Source: Prochlorococcus sp. AG-436-C13
Lineage (GTDB): Bacteria; Cyanobacteriota; Cyanobacteriia; PCC-6307; Cyanobiaceae
Assembly (NCBI GenBank): GCA_003212695.1
Contig: QCPC01000009.1
Coordinates: 1-59,816, forward strand
Direction: 5' to 3'
Length of the DNA stretch: 59,816 bases
A program made the position numbers and the translations under genes. Of this stretch, positions 49,521-59,238 are shown in pieces. Under the pieces are notes generated by a model. The model searched no databases, was not told the origin of the DNA, and saw only the letters and a list, made by a program, of their open reading frames with translations. Positions within the stretch are counted from its first letter, which is position 1. Each line of letters begins with the position of its first letter.

Positions 49521-49590
49521 GTAAAAGAAGAGCGTTTTGTTTATATTGATTAGAAAATCAAACTTCATATATCAATATAAGTTCTTTTAC
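49521..49590. repeat. Nested inverted repeats at the mnmE 3' end
   Basis: GTAAAAGAA (49521-49529) pairs with TTCTTTTAC (49582-49590), and inside it TTATATTGAT (49541-49550) pairs perfectly with ATCAATATAA (49571-49580). A third hairpin, TTGATT-AGAA-AATCAA (49546-49561), competes with the middle stem. The right outer arm covers the mnmE stop codon. On the mnmE transcript this would be a large AT-rich stem-loop at the 3' end, most likely a terminator or stability element, or a switch between two folds. Confidence 0.5.
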
Positions 49591-50954
49591 TTGCCAATAC
49601 AAAATTTTGAGAATATTCGACTATGTATTTCTTCAGTTACTTCTTCACCAGTTAATTCCCCTAACTTGTAGATAGCTTCTCTCAAATCAATAGTCCAAAA
49701 ATCCCACGGCAAATTTTGAGCAGCAATTGTTTCTATTTTCTCTAATGCTTCAACTGCAAGTGTAACCAGATCAAGTTGTCTTTCATTAAGAGCTGCTTGT
49801 ATGCCTGCGACTTCAGTTGCATTGAAAATTTTTAATATGGCTTGAATCATTTCTTTCTCCCCCTTGCCAGTTAGGGCACTTATTGTGACATCTGCCTTTT
49901 TAGATTCAGCTTTAATTTCCAGATCAATTTTATTCCCTAGGATAATTGTTTGTGTACTTTTTGGAATGTTTTGAAGTAGTTTTTCGTCATCAGCTGTCCA
50001 CCCTTGGCTGACATCAAATATCAGTATAATTACATCTGCAGTTGCTAGTATTTTTTGACTTAGAGAAATTCCAATTTTTTCGATTTCATTATTTGTTTCT
50101 CTTATACCTGCAGTATCAAGCATTGTTATCGGTATGCCTCCTAAGATAATCTCATTTTGTAGAATATCTCTGGTTGTGCCAGGTAAGTCTGTAACAATAG
50201 CTATTTCTTGTTTGCAAAGTAAATTTAAAATCGAGCTTTTACCGACATTAGGTCGTCCAATGAGTGCTACCTTTAGGCCATTACGAATTAAATTAGCTTG
50301 CTTAGAATCAAGAATGAGTTGCATAAGATTTTCTTGTATTGCAGTTATATTCGACAATATTGTTTGAGAGTTTAGGGGGGGCAAGTCGTCTTCAAAATCT
50401 ACCCTTGCTTCAATCTCACTAAGTTGATCGAGTAGACTTTCCCTTGCAATATTTATTTTTTTGGCAATATCTCCATTGATACCTGCCATGGCTAATTGTG
50501 CTGCTTTTACACTTTTTGCACTAATTAATTCGTTTATGGCTTCTGCTTGAGTGAGGTCAAGTCTCCCATTCAAAATTGCACGCTGGCTATATTCACCAGG
50601 AAAGGCTCTTCGTGTATTGGGCTGCTTTAAAACTTCTGTAAGAACTTCTTGTACTGCTATCAATCCACCATGACAGTGAATCTCTACTACGTCTTCTCCA
50701 GTAAAACTACGAGGTGCCTTCATTATTAATATTAAAACCTCATCAATTTTTCTTTGGATTTTCTTGTCTATTACATATCCATAAAGAATTGTGTGACTAT
50801 CCCATATTTGATTGCCTGGAACTTTCACAATTCCTTGCACAATGTCTATAGCAGATGGACCTGAAATCTTTACAATTGCAATTGCCCCTTGCCCTGGTGA
50901 GATCGCAGATGCTATTGCAGCAATGTTTTCTTCTGTTGAGAAAGCTGTTTCCAT
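49587..50954 (-). CDS. mnmE: tRNA modification GTPase MnmE
   Basis: With MnmG, makes cmnm5U at the wobble position. The 455-aa protein has the N-terminal folate-binding region (IAAIASAISPGQGAIAIVKISGP), and the G domain GRPNVGKSS (G1) with DLPGTTRD (G2), DTAGIRE (G3) and NKID (G4). It ends in the essential C-terminal CIGK. No frame problem seen. It lies upstream of nadC on the reverse strand, separated by the inverted-repeat element. Confidence 0.97.
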   Translation of the reverse strand: METAFSTEENIAAIASAISPGQGAIAIVKISGPSAIDIVQGIVKVPGNQIWDSHTILYGYVIDKKIQRKIDEVLILIMKAPRSFTGEDVVEIHCHGGLIAVQEVLTEVLKQPNTRRAFPGEYSQRAILNGRLDLTQAEAINELISAKSVKAAQLAMAGINGDIAKKINIARESLLDQLSEIEARVDFEDDLPPLNSQTILSNITAIQENLMQLILDSKQANLIRNGLKVALIGRPNVGKSSILNLLCKQEIAIVTDLPGTTRDILQNEIILGGIPITMLDTAGIRETNNEIEKIGISLSQKILATADVIILIFDVSQGWTADDEKLLQNIPKSTQTIILGNKIDLEIKAESKKADVTISALTGKGEKEMIQAILKIFNATEVAGIQAALNERQLDLVTLAVEALEKIETIAAQNLPWDFWTIDLREAIYKLGELTGEEVTEEIHSRIFSKFCIGK

Positions 50955-51026
50955 TATTTAATAGTAAGATTGTATTTTTGATAGTCTTTACCATTCTCTT
51001 CCTTGATATTTATAGAGAACATTAAA

Positions 51027-51491
51027 ATGATTAGCATCGTTTTTAAACTTAGTCAAAGATTAAAGAATGTTTTTCTTTGGATTTGGAAACAGGATGGAAC
51101 TCCTGCTGAACGAGCACGAGGCATAGCAGTTGGTATATTTAGTGGCTGTTTTCCTTTTTTTGGATTTCAATCTTTGATTGGAATTTGTTTGGCAAGCTTG
51201 GTTAGAGGTCATCATTTACTGGCGGCAATGGGTACTTGGATTAGTAATCCTTTTACTTATATACCTTTGTACTTATTTAACTATAAAGTTGGAGCATTTT
51301 TATTAGGTCAGGACAGTACTTTAAATAATTTAAGTCAATTATCTCAAAAACAAATGTGGAATGAAGGATTATTGATCAGCAACAGGATCTTATTAGGATC
51401 ATTTATAGTTGGACTATCTTCAGGTTTGTTTATGGGATGTATTTCTTATATGCTTTTTAAGAAATTACATAAGAAAAATACTTTTCTTTAA
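51027..51491 (+). CDS. DUF2062 family membrane protein
   Basis: A 154-aa protein from ATG 51027 (a TTG at 51003 would extend it). DUF2062 features: the basic GTPAERARGIAVGIFSGCFPFFGFQ region, then WISNPFTYIPLYLFNYKVG (the conserved NP motif), with three likely membrane helices. No function is established. It is divergent from mnmE across 72 nt and followed by a 338-nt region holding a decayed ORF. Confidence 0.8.
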   Translation: MISIVFKLSQRLKNVFLWIWKQDGTPAERARGIAVGIFSGCFPFFGFQSLIGICLASLVRGHHLLAAMGTWISNPFTYIPLYLFNYKVGAFLLGQDSTLNNLSQLSQKQMWNEGLLISNRILLGSFIVGLSSGLFMGCISYMLFKKLHKKNTFL

Positions 51492-51525
51492 TGAATATCT
51501 GTTGTCGTCAATATCCTCTAAATGG

Positions 51526-51755
51526 TTACCACTTATTTTCTTTATCAATTGCTTGTCTGATAGTATTTGAATAATATTCTATCGTCTTAGATTTATTTAC
51601 CTCATTATAAATAGTATATGTGATTGCTTTGGAACTGACTCCTAAATTTTCAGAAAATTATTTTCAAATTCAAGGGTAGCTTCTGGAAATTTAGCTAATT
51701 CTGCTTTCTTCTAGAAACAATTAGCTAAATGTTCAAGAGAAGAATTTAAATTTAA
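51526..51755 (-). pseudogene. Decayed small ORF between DUF2062 and relA
   Basis: Read on the reverse strand, a protein-like sequence runs from 51755 to 51526. It begins LNLNSSLEHLANC, meets an in-frame TAG, continues KKAELAKFPEATLEFENNF, and then needs one frame change near 51655. After that it reads SENLGVSSKAITYTIYNEV and TIEYYSNTIRQAIDKENKW before a TAA. The amino-acid makeup is protein-like on both sides of the lesions. I do not recognise the family. It is the only content I see in the 338-nt gap 51492-51829. Confidence 0.4.
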
Positions 51756-51829
51756 TTATTACCATGCATTAATCAAAAGAATTTGGCATTATTTCTATAA
51801 CCATAGATACAAATGTACAATTAATATCA

Positions 51830-54163
51830 TTAACTCATACCAATTCGAGCAATATCTAGGACATCTGCCATCGAACGAATTTTATTGATCGTCATTGATA
51901 GCTGTTCAGAATTATTTATTTCAATCCTAAGATCAATACAAGCAGGCTTCCCAGAAGCGGTTTGGACTCGTGCATCGCTAACATTAATACCATTATCAGA
52001 AAGCCTCAACAAAATATCTTTTAGGACACCTACTCTATCTATTACTTCTATTCTTATTTGGGTAGAGAACTTAGTATTTTGAGTTAATGATTTTTCATTC
52101 CACATCACAGGTAACTGTCGTGCTTTTGGGACAGAATTTAAGTTAATACAATTTTCTCTATGAACCGTTATTCCATGATTACCTAAGGCAACAGTACCTA
52201 TAATTCCTTCCCCTGGCAGAGGACTACAACATCCAGCTAAGCGGTAATCCAATCCTTCTAATCCAATAATTGTAGAGACTCTTGTAGGCGATTTCTTTAT
52301 AGAATAGTCTTCTTTGCTATCTATTAAGTGAGTAGGATTGCTGCTATTGCTCTCTGTCGAGGGAACTTCTTTTATGTTTTGTAACCTCGTTTCTTCTCGA
52401 AAACGATTTAAAACTTGATTAAGAGTAATTGCTCCAAACCCAAGTGCAGCAAGTAGATCATCTGTGGACTTTAAATTACAGCGTTCAGCAACTTTGATCA
52501 TTGCATCACTCTTGAGGAATATATCAAAACCTTTGCGACCTAGATCACGTTCTAATAGCTCTTTCCCTCGTTGTATCGTTTCATGCCGATGACTTATTTT
52601 GTACCATTGCCTAATTCTGTTTCGAGCTGTTGGTGTAGCTACAAAATTGAGCCAGTCGAGACTAGGATGAGCGGTACTGTTAGTAATAATCTCAACAAAA
52701 TCTCCATTTTTGAGTTGAGTTGTTAATGGAGACAGTTTGTCATTTATGCGTGTTCCGTTGCAATGATTCCCGACTTCAGAGTGAATACGGTATGCAAAAT
52801 CGATTGCGGTTGATCCTTTGCGGAGGCCAACTACATCTCCTTTTGGGGTAAATACAAACACCTCTTCGTCAAATAAATCCTCCTTAATAGAAGAAAGATA
52901 GTCATTATAGTCAGATTTATCTTCTTCTTGTTGCCAGTCGATTAGTTGGCGTAACCAACTAAAACGCTCTGTATTCCCTAATGCTGGTGAGCCTCCTTCT
53001 TTGTATTTCCAATGTGCTGCTATTCCAAATTCGGCGACTTGGTGCATTTCTTGCGTTCTTATTTGGACTTCTATTGGACGATGTCTTCCAATAACGGCAG
53101 TATGAAGAGATTGATAGCCATTTGGCTTGGGTAATCCGATGTAATCCTTGAATCGACCTGGTATAGGACGAAAAGTATCATGGACAACTGCTAGAGCTCT
53201 ATAGCATGTTTCTAAATTTGGAACAATAATTCTAAGTGCTGCAACATCATAAATTTCATGAAACTCTTTGCCTTGACGTTGCATTTTGCTCCATATTCCA
53301 AAGAGATGTTTTGGTCTACCATTAACCTCACAATTTTCAAGACCAGCATCATTTAATTGATTTTTTAGTATCTGTACTGTTGTATCTAAGCGTTTTTCTC
53401 TCTCACTTCTTTTTGTAGCAACATCTTGCTGAACTTGTGTGTATGAATTTGGTTCAAGAAGCTTGAATGCTAAATCTTCTAATTCCCATTTAAATCGTCC
53501 TATACCTAGTCTGTTTGCCAAAGGCGCATAAATTTCTCTTGTTTCTAAGGCAATTCGTTTTTGCTTTTCTGGGGGAAGCACATTTATTGTGCGCATGTTA
53601 TGCAACCGGTCTGCCAATTTAACAAGTACAACTCGTATATCCCGAGCCATTGCTAAAAACATTTTACGTAAGTTCTCAGCTTGTGCTTCCGTTCTATTTG
53701 GGAAATGAATACCTCCTAATTTAGTAACACCTTCTACTAATTCTCTGACCTCAGTTCCGAACAAATCTTCTAATTGATCAGGAGTAATATTTGTATCTTC
53801 AACAACATCATGGAGAAAACCAGCTGCTATTACTTTAGGACTAGCACCTATTTCTTTTAAAAGGTTGGCTACTGCTACAGGATGAACAATATAAGGATCT
53901 CCACTTACTCTAAATTGTCCTTTATGTAGCCTAAAAGCCAAATCAAATGCTGATACCAGTAAAGAATCTGCATTGTTTGGACAAACTTCTCCAATAGGGA
54001 ATGGTACTTCTTCTATGCAATTCTTTAACCAATCTGGTAATTCGATGCCATAGTCATCAGAATTACTTATTAGATCAGTTCTCAGCTGAGGCTCATCAGT
54101 CATTGCCAAATCCCAGGCCGATTTGGTCTGTTTGTGATTAGACGCAGAAGTGCTATTTAGCAT
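51830..54163 (-). CDS. relA: Bifunctional (p)ppGpp synthetase/hydrolase
   Basis: A RelA/SpoT homologue (777 aa) for stringent-response alarmone turnover. The N-terminal HD hydrolase domain is intact: HKGQFRVSGDPYIVHPVAVANLL with HDVVEDT and VKLADRLHNMRT. The synthetase domain (KDYIGLPKPNGYQSLHTAVIG) is intact too, so both activities are likely. A TGS domain (VFTPKGDVVGLRKGSTAIDFAYRIHSEVG) and a C-terminal ACT domain follow. About 45 N-terminal residues are Ser/Asn-rich. It is divergent from the ABC protein across 54 nt. Confidence 0.95.
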   Translation of the reverse strand: MLNSTSASNHKQTKSAWDLAMTDEPQLRTDLISNSDDYGIELPDWLKNCIEEVPFPIGEVCPNNADSLLVSAFDLAFRLHKGQFRVSGDPYIVHPVAVANLLKEIGASPKVIAAGFLHDVVEDTNITPDQLEDLFGTEVRELVEGVTKLGGIHFPNRTEAQAENLRKMFLAMARDIRVVLVKLADRLHNMRTINVLPPEKQKRIALETREIYAPLANRLGIGRFKWELEDLAFKLLEPNSYTQVQQDVATKRSEREKRLDTTVQILKNQLNDAGLENCEVNGRPKHLFGIWSKMQRQGKEFHEIYDVAALRIIVPNLETCYRALAVVHDTFRPIPGRFKDYIGLPKPNGYQSLHTAVIGRHRPIEVQIRTQEMHQVAEFGIAAHWKYKEGGSPALGNTERFSWLRQLIDWQQEEDKSDYNDYLSSIKEDLFDEEVFVFTPKGDVVGLRKGSTAIDFAYRIHSEVGNHCNGTRINDKLSPLTTQLKNGDFVEIITNSTAHPSLDWLNFVATPTARNRIRQWYKISHRHETIQRGKELLERDLGRKGFDIFLKSDAMIKVAERCNLKSTDDLLAALGFGAITLNQVLNRFREETRLQNIKEVPSTESNSSNPTHLIDSKEDYSIKKSPTRVSTIIGLEGLDYRLAGCCSPLPGEGIIGTVALGNHGITVHRENCINLNSVPKARQLPVMWNEKSLTQNTKFSTQIRIEVIDRVGVLKDILLRLSDNGINVSDARVQTASGKPACIDLRIEINNSEQLSMTINKIRSMADVLDIARIGMS

Positions 54164-54217
54164 TAGACCAATTGCGTTAATTCATCTTATTAGGGCTAAG
54201 CAGCCTTGCTACAACTT

Positions 54218-55822
54218 ATGAATTGTTCTGAAAAGGATGTCTTAATAATTAAAGATCTTAGCTTTTGTTATCCAGGTAGCAACAGATGGGTGCTAGATGG
54301 GGTGAATTTAAATATAAAACGTGGTGAACGCCTTGCTCTCATTGGGAGCTCAGGATCTGGTAAAAGCACAATTGCAAAGGTTTTATTGAAAATAATTCCA
54401 CCTAGATCTTTGTGTAGAGGAAAAATTTTTGTAGATGGTCAGGATTTAATGAAATTAGAATTTAAGGATTTAGAAAAGCTTAGAGGTGAATTGGTTGGCT
54501 TGGTTTTTCAGGATCCAGGTACTCGTTTGAATCCACTGATGACTATTGGTGCACATTTGGTTGATACATTGTGGGCGCATGAGCCTCATCAATCATCTAT
54601 TTGGATTAAAGTCAGAGCAAAAGAATTGTTAGAGAAAGTTGGCATTAATATAGATCGTTTTGATGCTTATCCACATGAGTTAAGTGGTGGTATGAGGCAA
54701 CGTGTTGCTATTGCATTGGCTATAGCATTGAATCCTCCATTGATAATTGCTGATGAACCAACTTCTAGTCTAGATGTCACAATTGCCAATCAGATAATGA
54801 GAGAATTAAGGATTCTGTGTGATGAATTGGGTAGTTCGCTGTTATTAATTAGTCATGACCTTGCGCTTGCCTATAGATGGTCTAACCGAATTGCAATTCT
54901 TGATGATGGAAGGATTGTTGAAGAAAAATCTAATGATCAGTTATTTTCCAATCCTACGTCTTTGCTTGCTAAGAAGTTGGTAGGAGCATTAAAAGCACGT
55001 GAAGATGTCACTGTGACTTTGAAGCTTCAGCAAGATGTCATATTGGAAGTTGATAGATTGCGCTGTTGGCATTCAATTTCTAGTTTGCCTTGGCAGTTGA
55101 AATGGATAAAAACTATTGATGAAGTAAGTTTTGCATTGAAATGTGCAGAAACACTAGGAGTTGTTGGGGTGTCAGGATGCGGAAAGAGTACTTTATGTAG
55201 AGCTTTGCTTGGATTGATCCCAATTAGAGGAGGTGAAGTAAAGCTTTTGGGTAAGAACCTAGCGCATTTAAATAAAAAGGATTTGAAGATTATTAGACAA
55301 TCTGTACAAATGGTTTTTCAAGATCCTTTTACTTCCTTAAATCCTCGAATGACTGTTTTGGAAGCAGTTTCGGATCCTCTTTTGATTCATGGTTTAGCTA
55401 AGAAAACCAGTGTGAAACACCAGGTAAAATCTCTCTTAGAACAAGTAGGGTTAACTCCTGCAGAAGGTTTTCAGGAACGTTTCCCACATCAGCTTTCAGG
55501 GGGTCAACAACAAAGAGTTGCCATTGCTCGCGCACTTGCTTTAAATCCAAAAGTACTTATTTGTGATGAAAGCGTTAGTATGTTGGATGCGGAGATTCAA
55601 GCTGATATTTTGAATTTGCTTAGTTCATTACAGGCAAAGTTAGGGTTGTCAATTATTTTTATTACTCATGACCTATCTATTGCATCTTCTTTTTGTCATC
55701 GGGTTATTGTTTTAGATCACGGAAAAATTGTTGAAGAAGGACGTGCTGATCTGATTATCGGTAACCCACAAGCACCATTGACTAAAGAATTGGTTAGTGT
55801 GTCTCCAAAAATAAACCTATAA
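54218..55822 (+). CDS. Fused two-ATPase ABC transporter protein (peptide/nickel, DppDF type)
   Basis: One 534-aa protein with two ABC ATPase domains. The first has Walker A GSSGSGKST, signature LSGGMRQRV and Walker B LIIADEPTS. The second has GVSGCGKST, LSGGQQQRV and LICDESVS. Each is followed by a conserved His loop (SHDLALAY, THDLSIAS). The arrangement matches dipeptide/oligopeptide importer ATPases fused head to tail. No permease or binding protein is adjacent, so the substrate is unknown. ATG 54218 is used; a TTG at 54206 is an alternative. Confidence 0.88.
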   Translation: MNCSEKDVLIIKDLSFCYPGSNRWVLDGVNLNIKRGERLALIGSSGSGKSTIAKVLLKIIPPRSLCRGKIFVDGQDLMKLEFKDLEKLRGELVGLVFQDPGTRLNPLMTIGAHLVDTLWAHEPHQSSIWIKVRAKELLEKVGINIDRFDAYPHELSGGMRQRVAIALAIALNPPLIIADEPTSSLDVTIANQIMRELRILCDELGSSLLLISHDLALAYRWSNRIAILDDGRIVEEKSNDQLFSNPTSLLAKKLVGALKAREDVTVTLKLQQDVILEVDRLRCWHSISSLPWQLKWIKTIDEVSFALKCAETLGVVGVSGCGKSTLCRALLGLIPIRGGEVKLLGKNLAHLNKKDLKIIRQSVQMVFQDPFTSLNPRMTVLEAVSDPLLIHGLAKKTSVKHQVKSLLEQVGLTPAEGFQERFPHQLSGGQQQRVAIARALALNPKVLICDESVSMLDAEIQADILNLLSSLQAKLGLSIIFITHDLSIASSFCHRVIVLDHGKIVEEGRADLIIGNPQAPLTKELVSVSPKINL

Positions 55823-55830
55823 GAAGAAAG

Positions 55831-56787
55831 TTATCTACGTAAAACAGAAAGAATTTTTTGGAATGAATTAGGTAATGGTGCCTGAAAATTCATTTCTTCA
55901 TTTGATATAGGATGTTTTAGACTAAGTTCAATTGCGTGTAAAGCTTGTCCTGTAAGTTTGGTTGGCGTTTTTTTGCAACGACTATAAGTTGGATCGCCAA
56001 CTATTGGATGTCCCAGATGAGCTGAATGCACACGAATTTGGTGAGTACGACCTGTATCCAGTTTGAACCCTATTAAAGAGTAGTCACCAAGTCTTTCCTT
56101 TAACTCCCAATGTGTGCAAGCATAACGCCCCGATTCTTCATCCACTACTGCATATTTTTTTCTATCGGCAGGATGCCTGCCTATTGCTCCTATGACAATA
56201 CCTTTATCACCTTTGGGGACTCCATGTACTAAAGCTATATATTTTCTTGACGCAATCCTTTTTTGAATTTGATTTTGTAAATTTACTAATGCTTCTTGAC
56301 TCTTTGCGACAACAAGGCAGCCTGTAGTGTCTTTATCTAATCTATGCACTATTCCAGGTCTAAGTTTGCCATTAATCCCTGGAAGATCTTTACAGTGATG
56401 TAATAGGCCGTTTACTAAGGTCCCATCTTTATTGCCAGGTGCAGGATGAACAGTTAAATTTGCAGGTTTGTTAATAACTATGATGTGTTTATCTTCAAAA
56501 ATTATATTCAAGTCTATTTTCTCTGGTTTTAGATATGGTAGTGGTTCAGGTGGCGGTATCCACAATTGAATTTCATCGCCTTTTCTAAGAGGTGTCTTGG
56601 GTTTACCTTCTACACCATTGACAAGTACTAACCCTTGTTCAATAAATTGTTGAATTCTACTTCTACTTTGCTCTGATCTTTTACTAACAAGCCATCGGTC
56701 TAATCTCATTGGCAATGGTTTTGGATAGTGAAGTCTTACCAACTCTCCTTCTCCCTCTCCAAAGGATAGTTTTTCGTCTTCAGACAT
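55831..56787 (-). CDS. 23S rRNA pseudouridine synthase, RluD family
   Basis: A 318-aa RluA/RluD-family pseudouridine synthase. An N-terminal S4 RNA-binding domain (MRLDRWLVSKRSEQSRSRIQQFIEQGLVLVNG region, residues ~22-55) precedes the catalytic domain with the active Asp in GIVHRLDKDTTGCLVVAKS. The C-terminal TGRTHQIRVHSAHLGHPIVGDP block is intact. The target site (1911/1915/1917) is inferred from the family. It overlaps rbgA by 1 nt. Confidence 0.93.
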   Translation of the reverse strand: MSEDEKLSFGEGEGELVRLHYPKPLPMRLDRWLVSKRSEQSRSRIQQFIEQGLVLVNGVEGKPKTPLRKGDEIQLWIPPPEPLPYLKPEKIDLNIIFEDKHIIVINKPANLTVHPAPGNKDGTLVNGLLHHCKDLPGINGKLRPGIVHRLDKDTTGCLVVAKSQEALVNLQNQIQKRIASRKYIALVHGVPKGDKGIVIGAIGRHPADRKKYAVVDEESGRYACTHWELKERLGDYSLIGFKLDTGRTHQIRVHSAHLGHPIVGDPTYSRCKKTPTKLTGQALHAIELSLKHPISNEEMNFQAPLPNSFQKILSVLRR

Positions 56788-57650
56788 TATGGAAGTTCTA
56801 GAGAAATAGGACCGATTAAGTTTTTACGAAAATCGTCTAACAGTTTTTGTGCCATTCGATGAATGTCTCCTGAAGTGTGAAAGTCAGCAGCATTTTTTAA
56901 CCAAAGATATGGATTAATTTGATTGTCTTCCAAGTCAATACCATAACGTTTTTCTAGAATATTAGGAAGCATGCCTGACTCAGGATTGTTTCTTGCTTTA
57001 TTAAGTATTTCTAAAAAGCTTATTGCGACTAATTCCACATCATAGCCTGCTTGACCGATATCATCACAGATTGCAAGCTTTAATGCAGACCCTTGATCTT
57101 CAAGTTTTGCTGGTAAAACACCAGGTGCATCAAGTAGGTCAAGCTGTTGATCTATTCTAACCCACCTTAAATTTCTGGTAACACCAGCTCGTCTTGAACT
57201 TTGAACAACTTTTTTATTCACTAATCTATTTATTAGAGCTGACTTACCAACATTTGGGAATCCCAGCACTAAGGCTCTTACGGCTCTATGACGCATACCT
57301 CTTGCAATTCGACGGCTATTTAATTCATTACCAAGTTGAATAGCTGCTTCTTTTATTTGTTTTGTACCAGCTCCGCTTTTGGCATTGCACCATAAAGGGT
57401 TTTGGGTAGTTTTTTTACACCATTTTACCCAAGAGCAAAAAGCTTGTGAAGAAATCATGTCTCTACGGTTTATAACGAGTAAGTGCTTCTTACTCTTAAT
57501 CCATTTGTGAAGGCATGGGTGAGATGTTGCGAGTGGAATTCGAGCATCTCTTACTTCAATCACAATATCTACTTTTTCAAGACTTTTATTTAGTTGCTTT
57601 TCAGCCTTTGCTATATGGCCTGGATACCATTGAATAATAGGAGTGCTCAC
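56787..57650 (-). CDS. rbgA: Ribosome biogenesis GTPase RbgA (YlqF)
   Basis: A circularly permuted GTPase for late 50S assembly (287 aa). G4 comes first as VINRRD (the permuted NKxD variant), then G1 GFPNVGKSALINRL, G2/G3 TRNLRWVRID and LDAPGVL. WYPGHIAKAEKQL opens the protein as in YlqF. It overlaps rluD by 1 nt, and both act on the large subunit. Confidence 0.93.
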   Translation of the reverse strand: MSTPIIQWYPGHIAKAEKQLNKSLEKVDIVIEVRDARIPLATSHPCLHKWIKSKKHLLVINRRDMISSQAFCSWVKWCKKTTQNPLWCNAKSGAGTKQIKEAAIQLGNELNSRRIARGMRHRAVRALVLGFPNVGKSALINRLVNKKVVQSSRRAGVTRNLRWVRIDQQLDLLDAPGVLPAKLEDQGSALKLAICDDIGQAGYDVELVAISFLEILNKARNNPESGMLPNILEKRYGIDLEDNQINPYLWLKNAADFHTSGDIHRMAQKLLDDFRKNLIGPISLELP

Positions 57651-58021
57651 GGCACTATTCTTATTTGATGTGAATCATAAGTTAATCTTTTGCTTTGGTG
57701 AGATTCCTGTTTAAAATTTATACTTCTATTTTTCATTATTTGACTGTAATTGTTCAGAAAGGTTTGAAAGTTAAAGAGTTTTAAAGACTCCTTATTTTAA
57801 TTCATACATCTTAAAGGTAAACTTTGCTGGTTTTGTTCCTTTTTGAGTTTATGAACTAACGTTTCTAATTTCAAATATTGGTGCTCAGTTAAACTTTTCT
57901 TGTCATATCAATGGTTTTCGGAATTTTCACCAATGGTCAGATCATTTGTCTGGCTGATAAGTAATTTTTTAGTGCATTTCTCGGGTTAGTCTCACCAGGT
58001 TTTAATATTTCAAGGCGAACC
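57651..58021. other. Intergenic region upstream of pgk (370 nt)
   Basis: The longest gap in the window, between divergent rbgA and pgk. I see no tRNA, no clear promoter pair and no complete gene. A reverse-strand frame (57797-57907) reads a protein-like SLTEHQYLKLETLVHKLKKE and ends LPLRCMN before a TAA, with no obvious start codon; it may be a relic. The rest is AT-rich and featureless to me and may serve as the pgk leader and promoter. Confidence 0.6.
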
Positions 58022-59230
58022 ATGGCAAAGCGTTCTCTCTCAAGTCTCGGCGTAGAGGACCTATCTGGAAAAAAAGTTTTAGTGAGGGTTGATTTTAATG
58101 TTCCCTTGAATGAAGAAGGCTCTATTACTGATGACACAAGAATTCGTGCTGCTCTTCCAACTATTAAACACTTAATAGATAAAGGAGCCAGAGTTATACT
58201 TGCGGCTCATTTTGGAAGACCTAAAGGACAGGTTAATGAGAGCATGCGTCTTACTCCTGTTGCTTCAAGATTAAGTACATTATTAGGTAAAAGTGTTGTT
58301 AAAACAGAAAGTTGCATTGGTTCTGATGCACAGTTAAAAGTAAATGAAATGTCAAATGGAGATATTGTTCTGCTTGAGAATGTTCGTTTTATTCCTGGCG
58401 AAGAGAAGAATGAGCCAGATTTTGCTAAAGAACTGTCGTCTTTGGCTGAAGTGTACGTAAATGATGCATTTGGAGCAGCACATCGAGCTCATGCCTCTAC
58501 TGAAGGAGTGACAAAATATTTAAGCCCCAGTGTTGCAGGTTATTTAATGGAAAAAGAGTTGCAATATTTACAAGGTGCTATAGATTCTCCAGAGCGTCCC
58601 TTAGCTGCAATAGTAGGTGGATCAAAAGTTAGTAGTAAAATTGGTGTATTGGAATCATTGCTTGATAAGTGTGACAAGGTCCTCATTGGTGGAGGAATGA
58701 TTTTTACTTTCTACAAAGCAAGAGGTTTGTCTGTAGGTAAAAGCTTGGTAGAAGATGACAAACTTGATTTGGCAAGAGCTTTGGAGGAGAAGGCAAAAGA
58801 AAAAGGTGTAGACCTTTTGTTACCTAATGATGTTGTTCTTGCAGATAACTTTGCCCCTGATGCTAATAGTCAAATAGCTCAGATAAATGAAATTCCTGAG
58901 GGATGGATGGGATTGGATATAGGCCCCAATTCCGTAAAATTATTTCAGGATGCTTTAGCTACTTGTAAAACTGTTATTTGGAATGGACCTATGGGTGTTT
59001 TTGAATTTGATCAGTTTGCTAATGGTACAAACTCTATTTCAACGACATTAGCTGAATTAAGTGGTAATGGTTGTTGCACAATCATTGGTGGGGGTGATTC
59101 TGTTGCTGCAGTTGAAAAGGCAGGTTTAGCTTCAAAGATGTCTCACATTTCTACTGGTGGAGGAGCAAGTTTAGAGTTGCTTGAGGGAAAGATCTTACCA
59201 GGTGTAGCTGCTTTAGATAATCAGGGTTAA
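58022..59230 (+). CDS. pgk: Phosphoglycerate kinase
   Basis: A Calvin-cycle and glycolytic enzyme (402 aa). [77 protein letters not shown] and [11 protein letters not shown] are all present, spanning the substrate-binding N-domain and the ATP-binding C-domain. ATG 58022 opens the conserved frame. It is preceded by a long untranslated gap and converges on the truncated gene at the window end. Confidence 0.98.
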   Translation: MAKRSLSSLGVEDLSGKKVLVRVDFNVPLNEEGSITDDTRIRAALPTIKHLIDKGARVILAAHFGRPKGQVNESMRLTPVASRLSTLLGKSVVKTESCIGSDAQLKVNEMSNGDIVLLENVRFIPGEEKNEPDFAKELSSLAEVYVNDAFGAAHRAHASTEGVTKYLSPSVAGYLMEKELQYLQGAIDSPERPLAAIVGGSKVSSKIGVLESLLDKCDKVLIGGGMIFTFYKARGLSVGKSLVEDDKLDLARALEEKAKEKGVDLLLPNDVVLADNFAPDANSQIAQINEIPEGWMGLDIGPNSVKLFQDALATCKTVIWNGPMGVFEFDQFANGTNSISTTLAELSGNGCCTIIGGGDSVAAVEKAGLASKMSHISTGGGASLELLEGKILPGVAALDNQG

Positions 59231-59238
59231 ATCTTAAT

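Noticed and set aside
57740-57745. TTGACT as a -35 box for pgk
   Set aside because: No acceptable -10 element lies 16-18 nt downstream, and such hexamers are common in AT-rich DNA.
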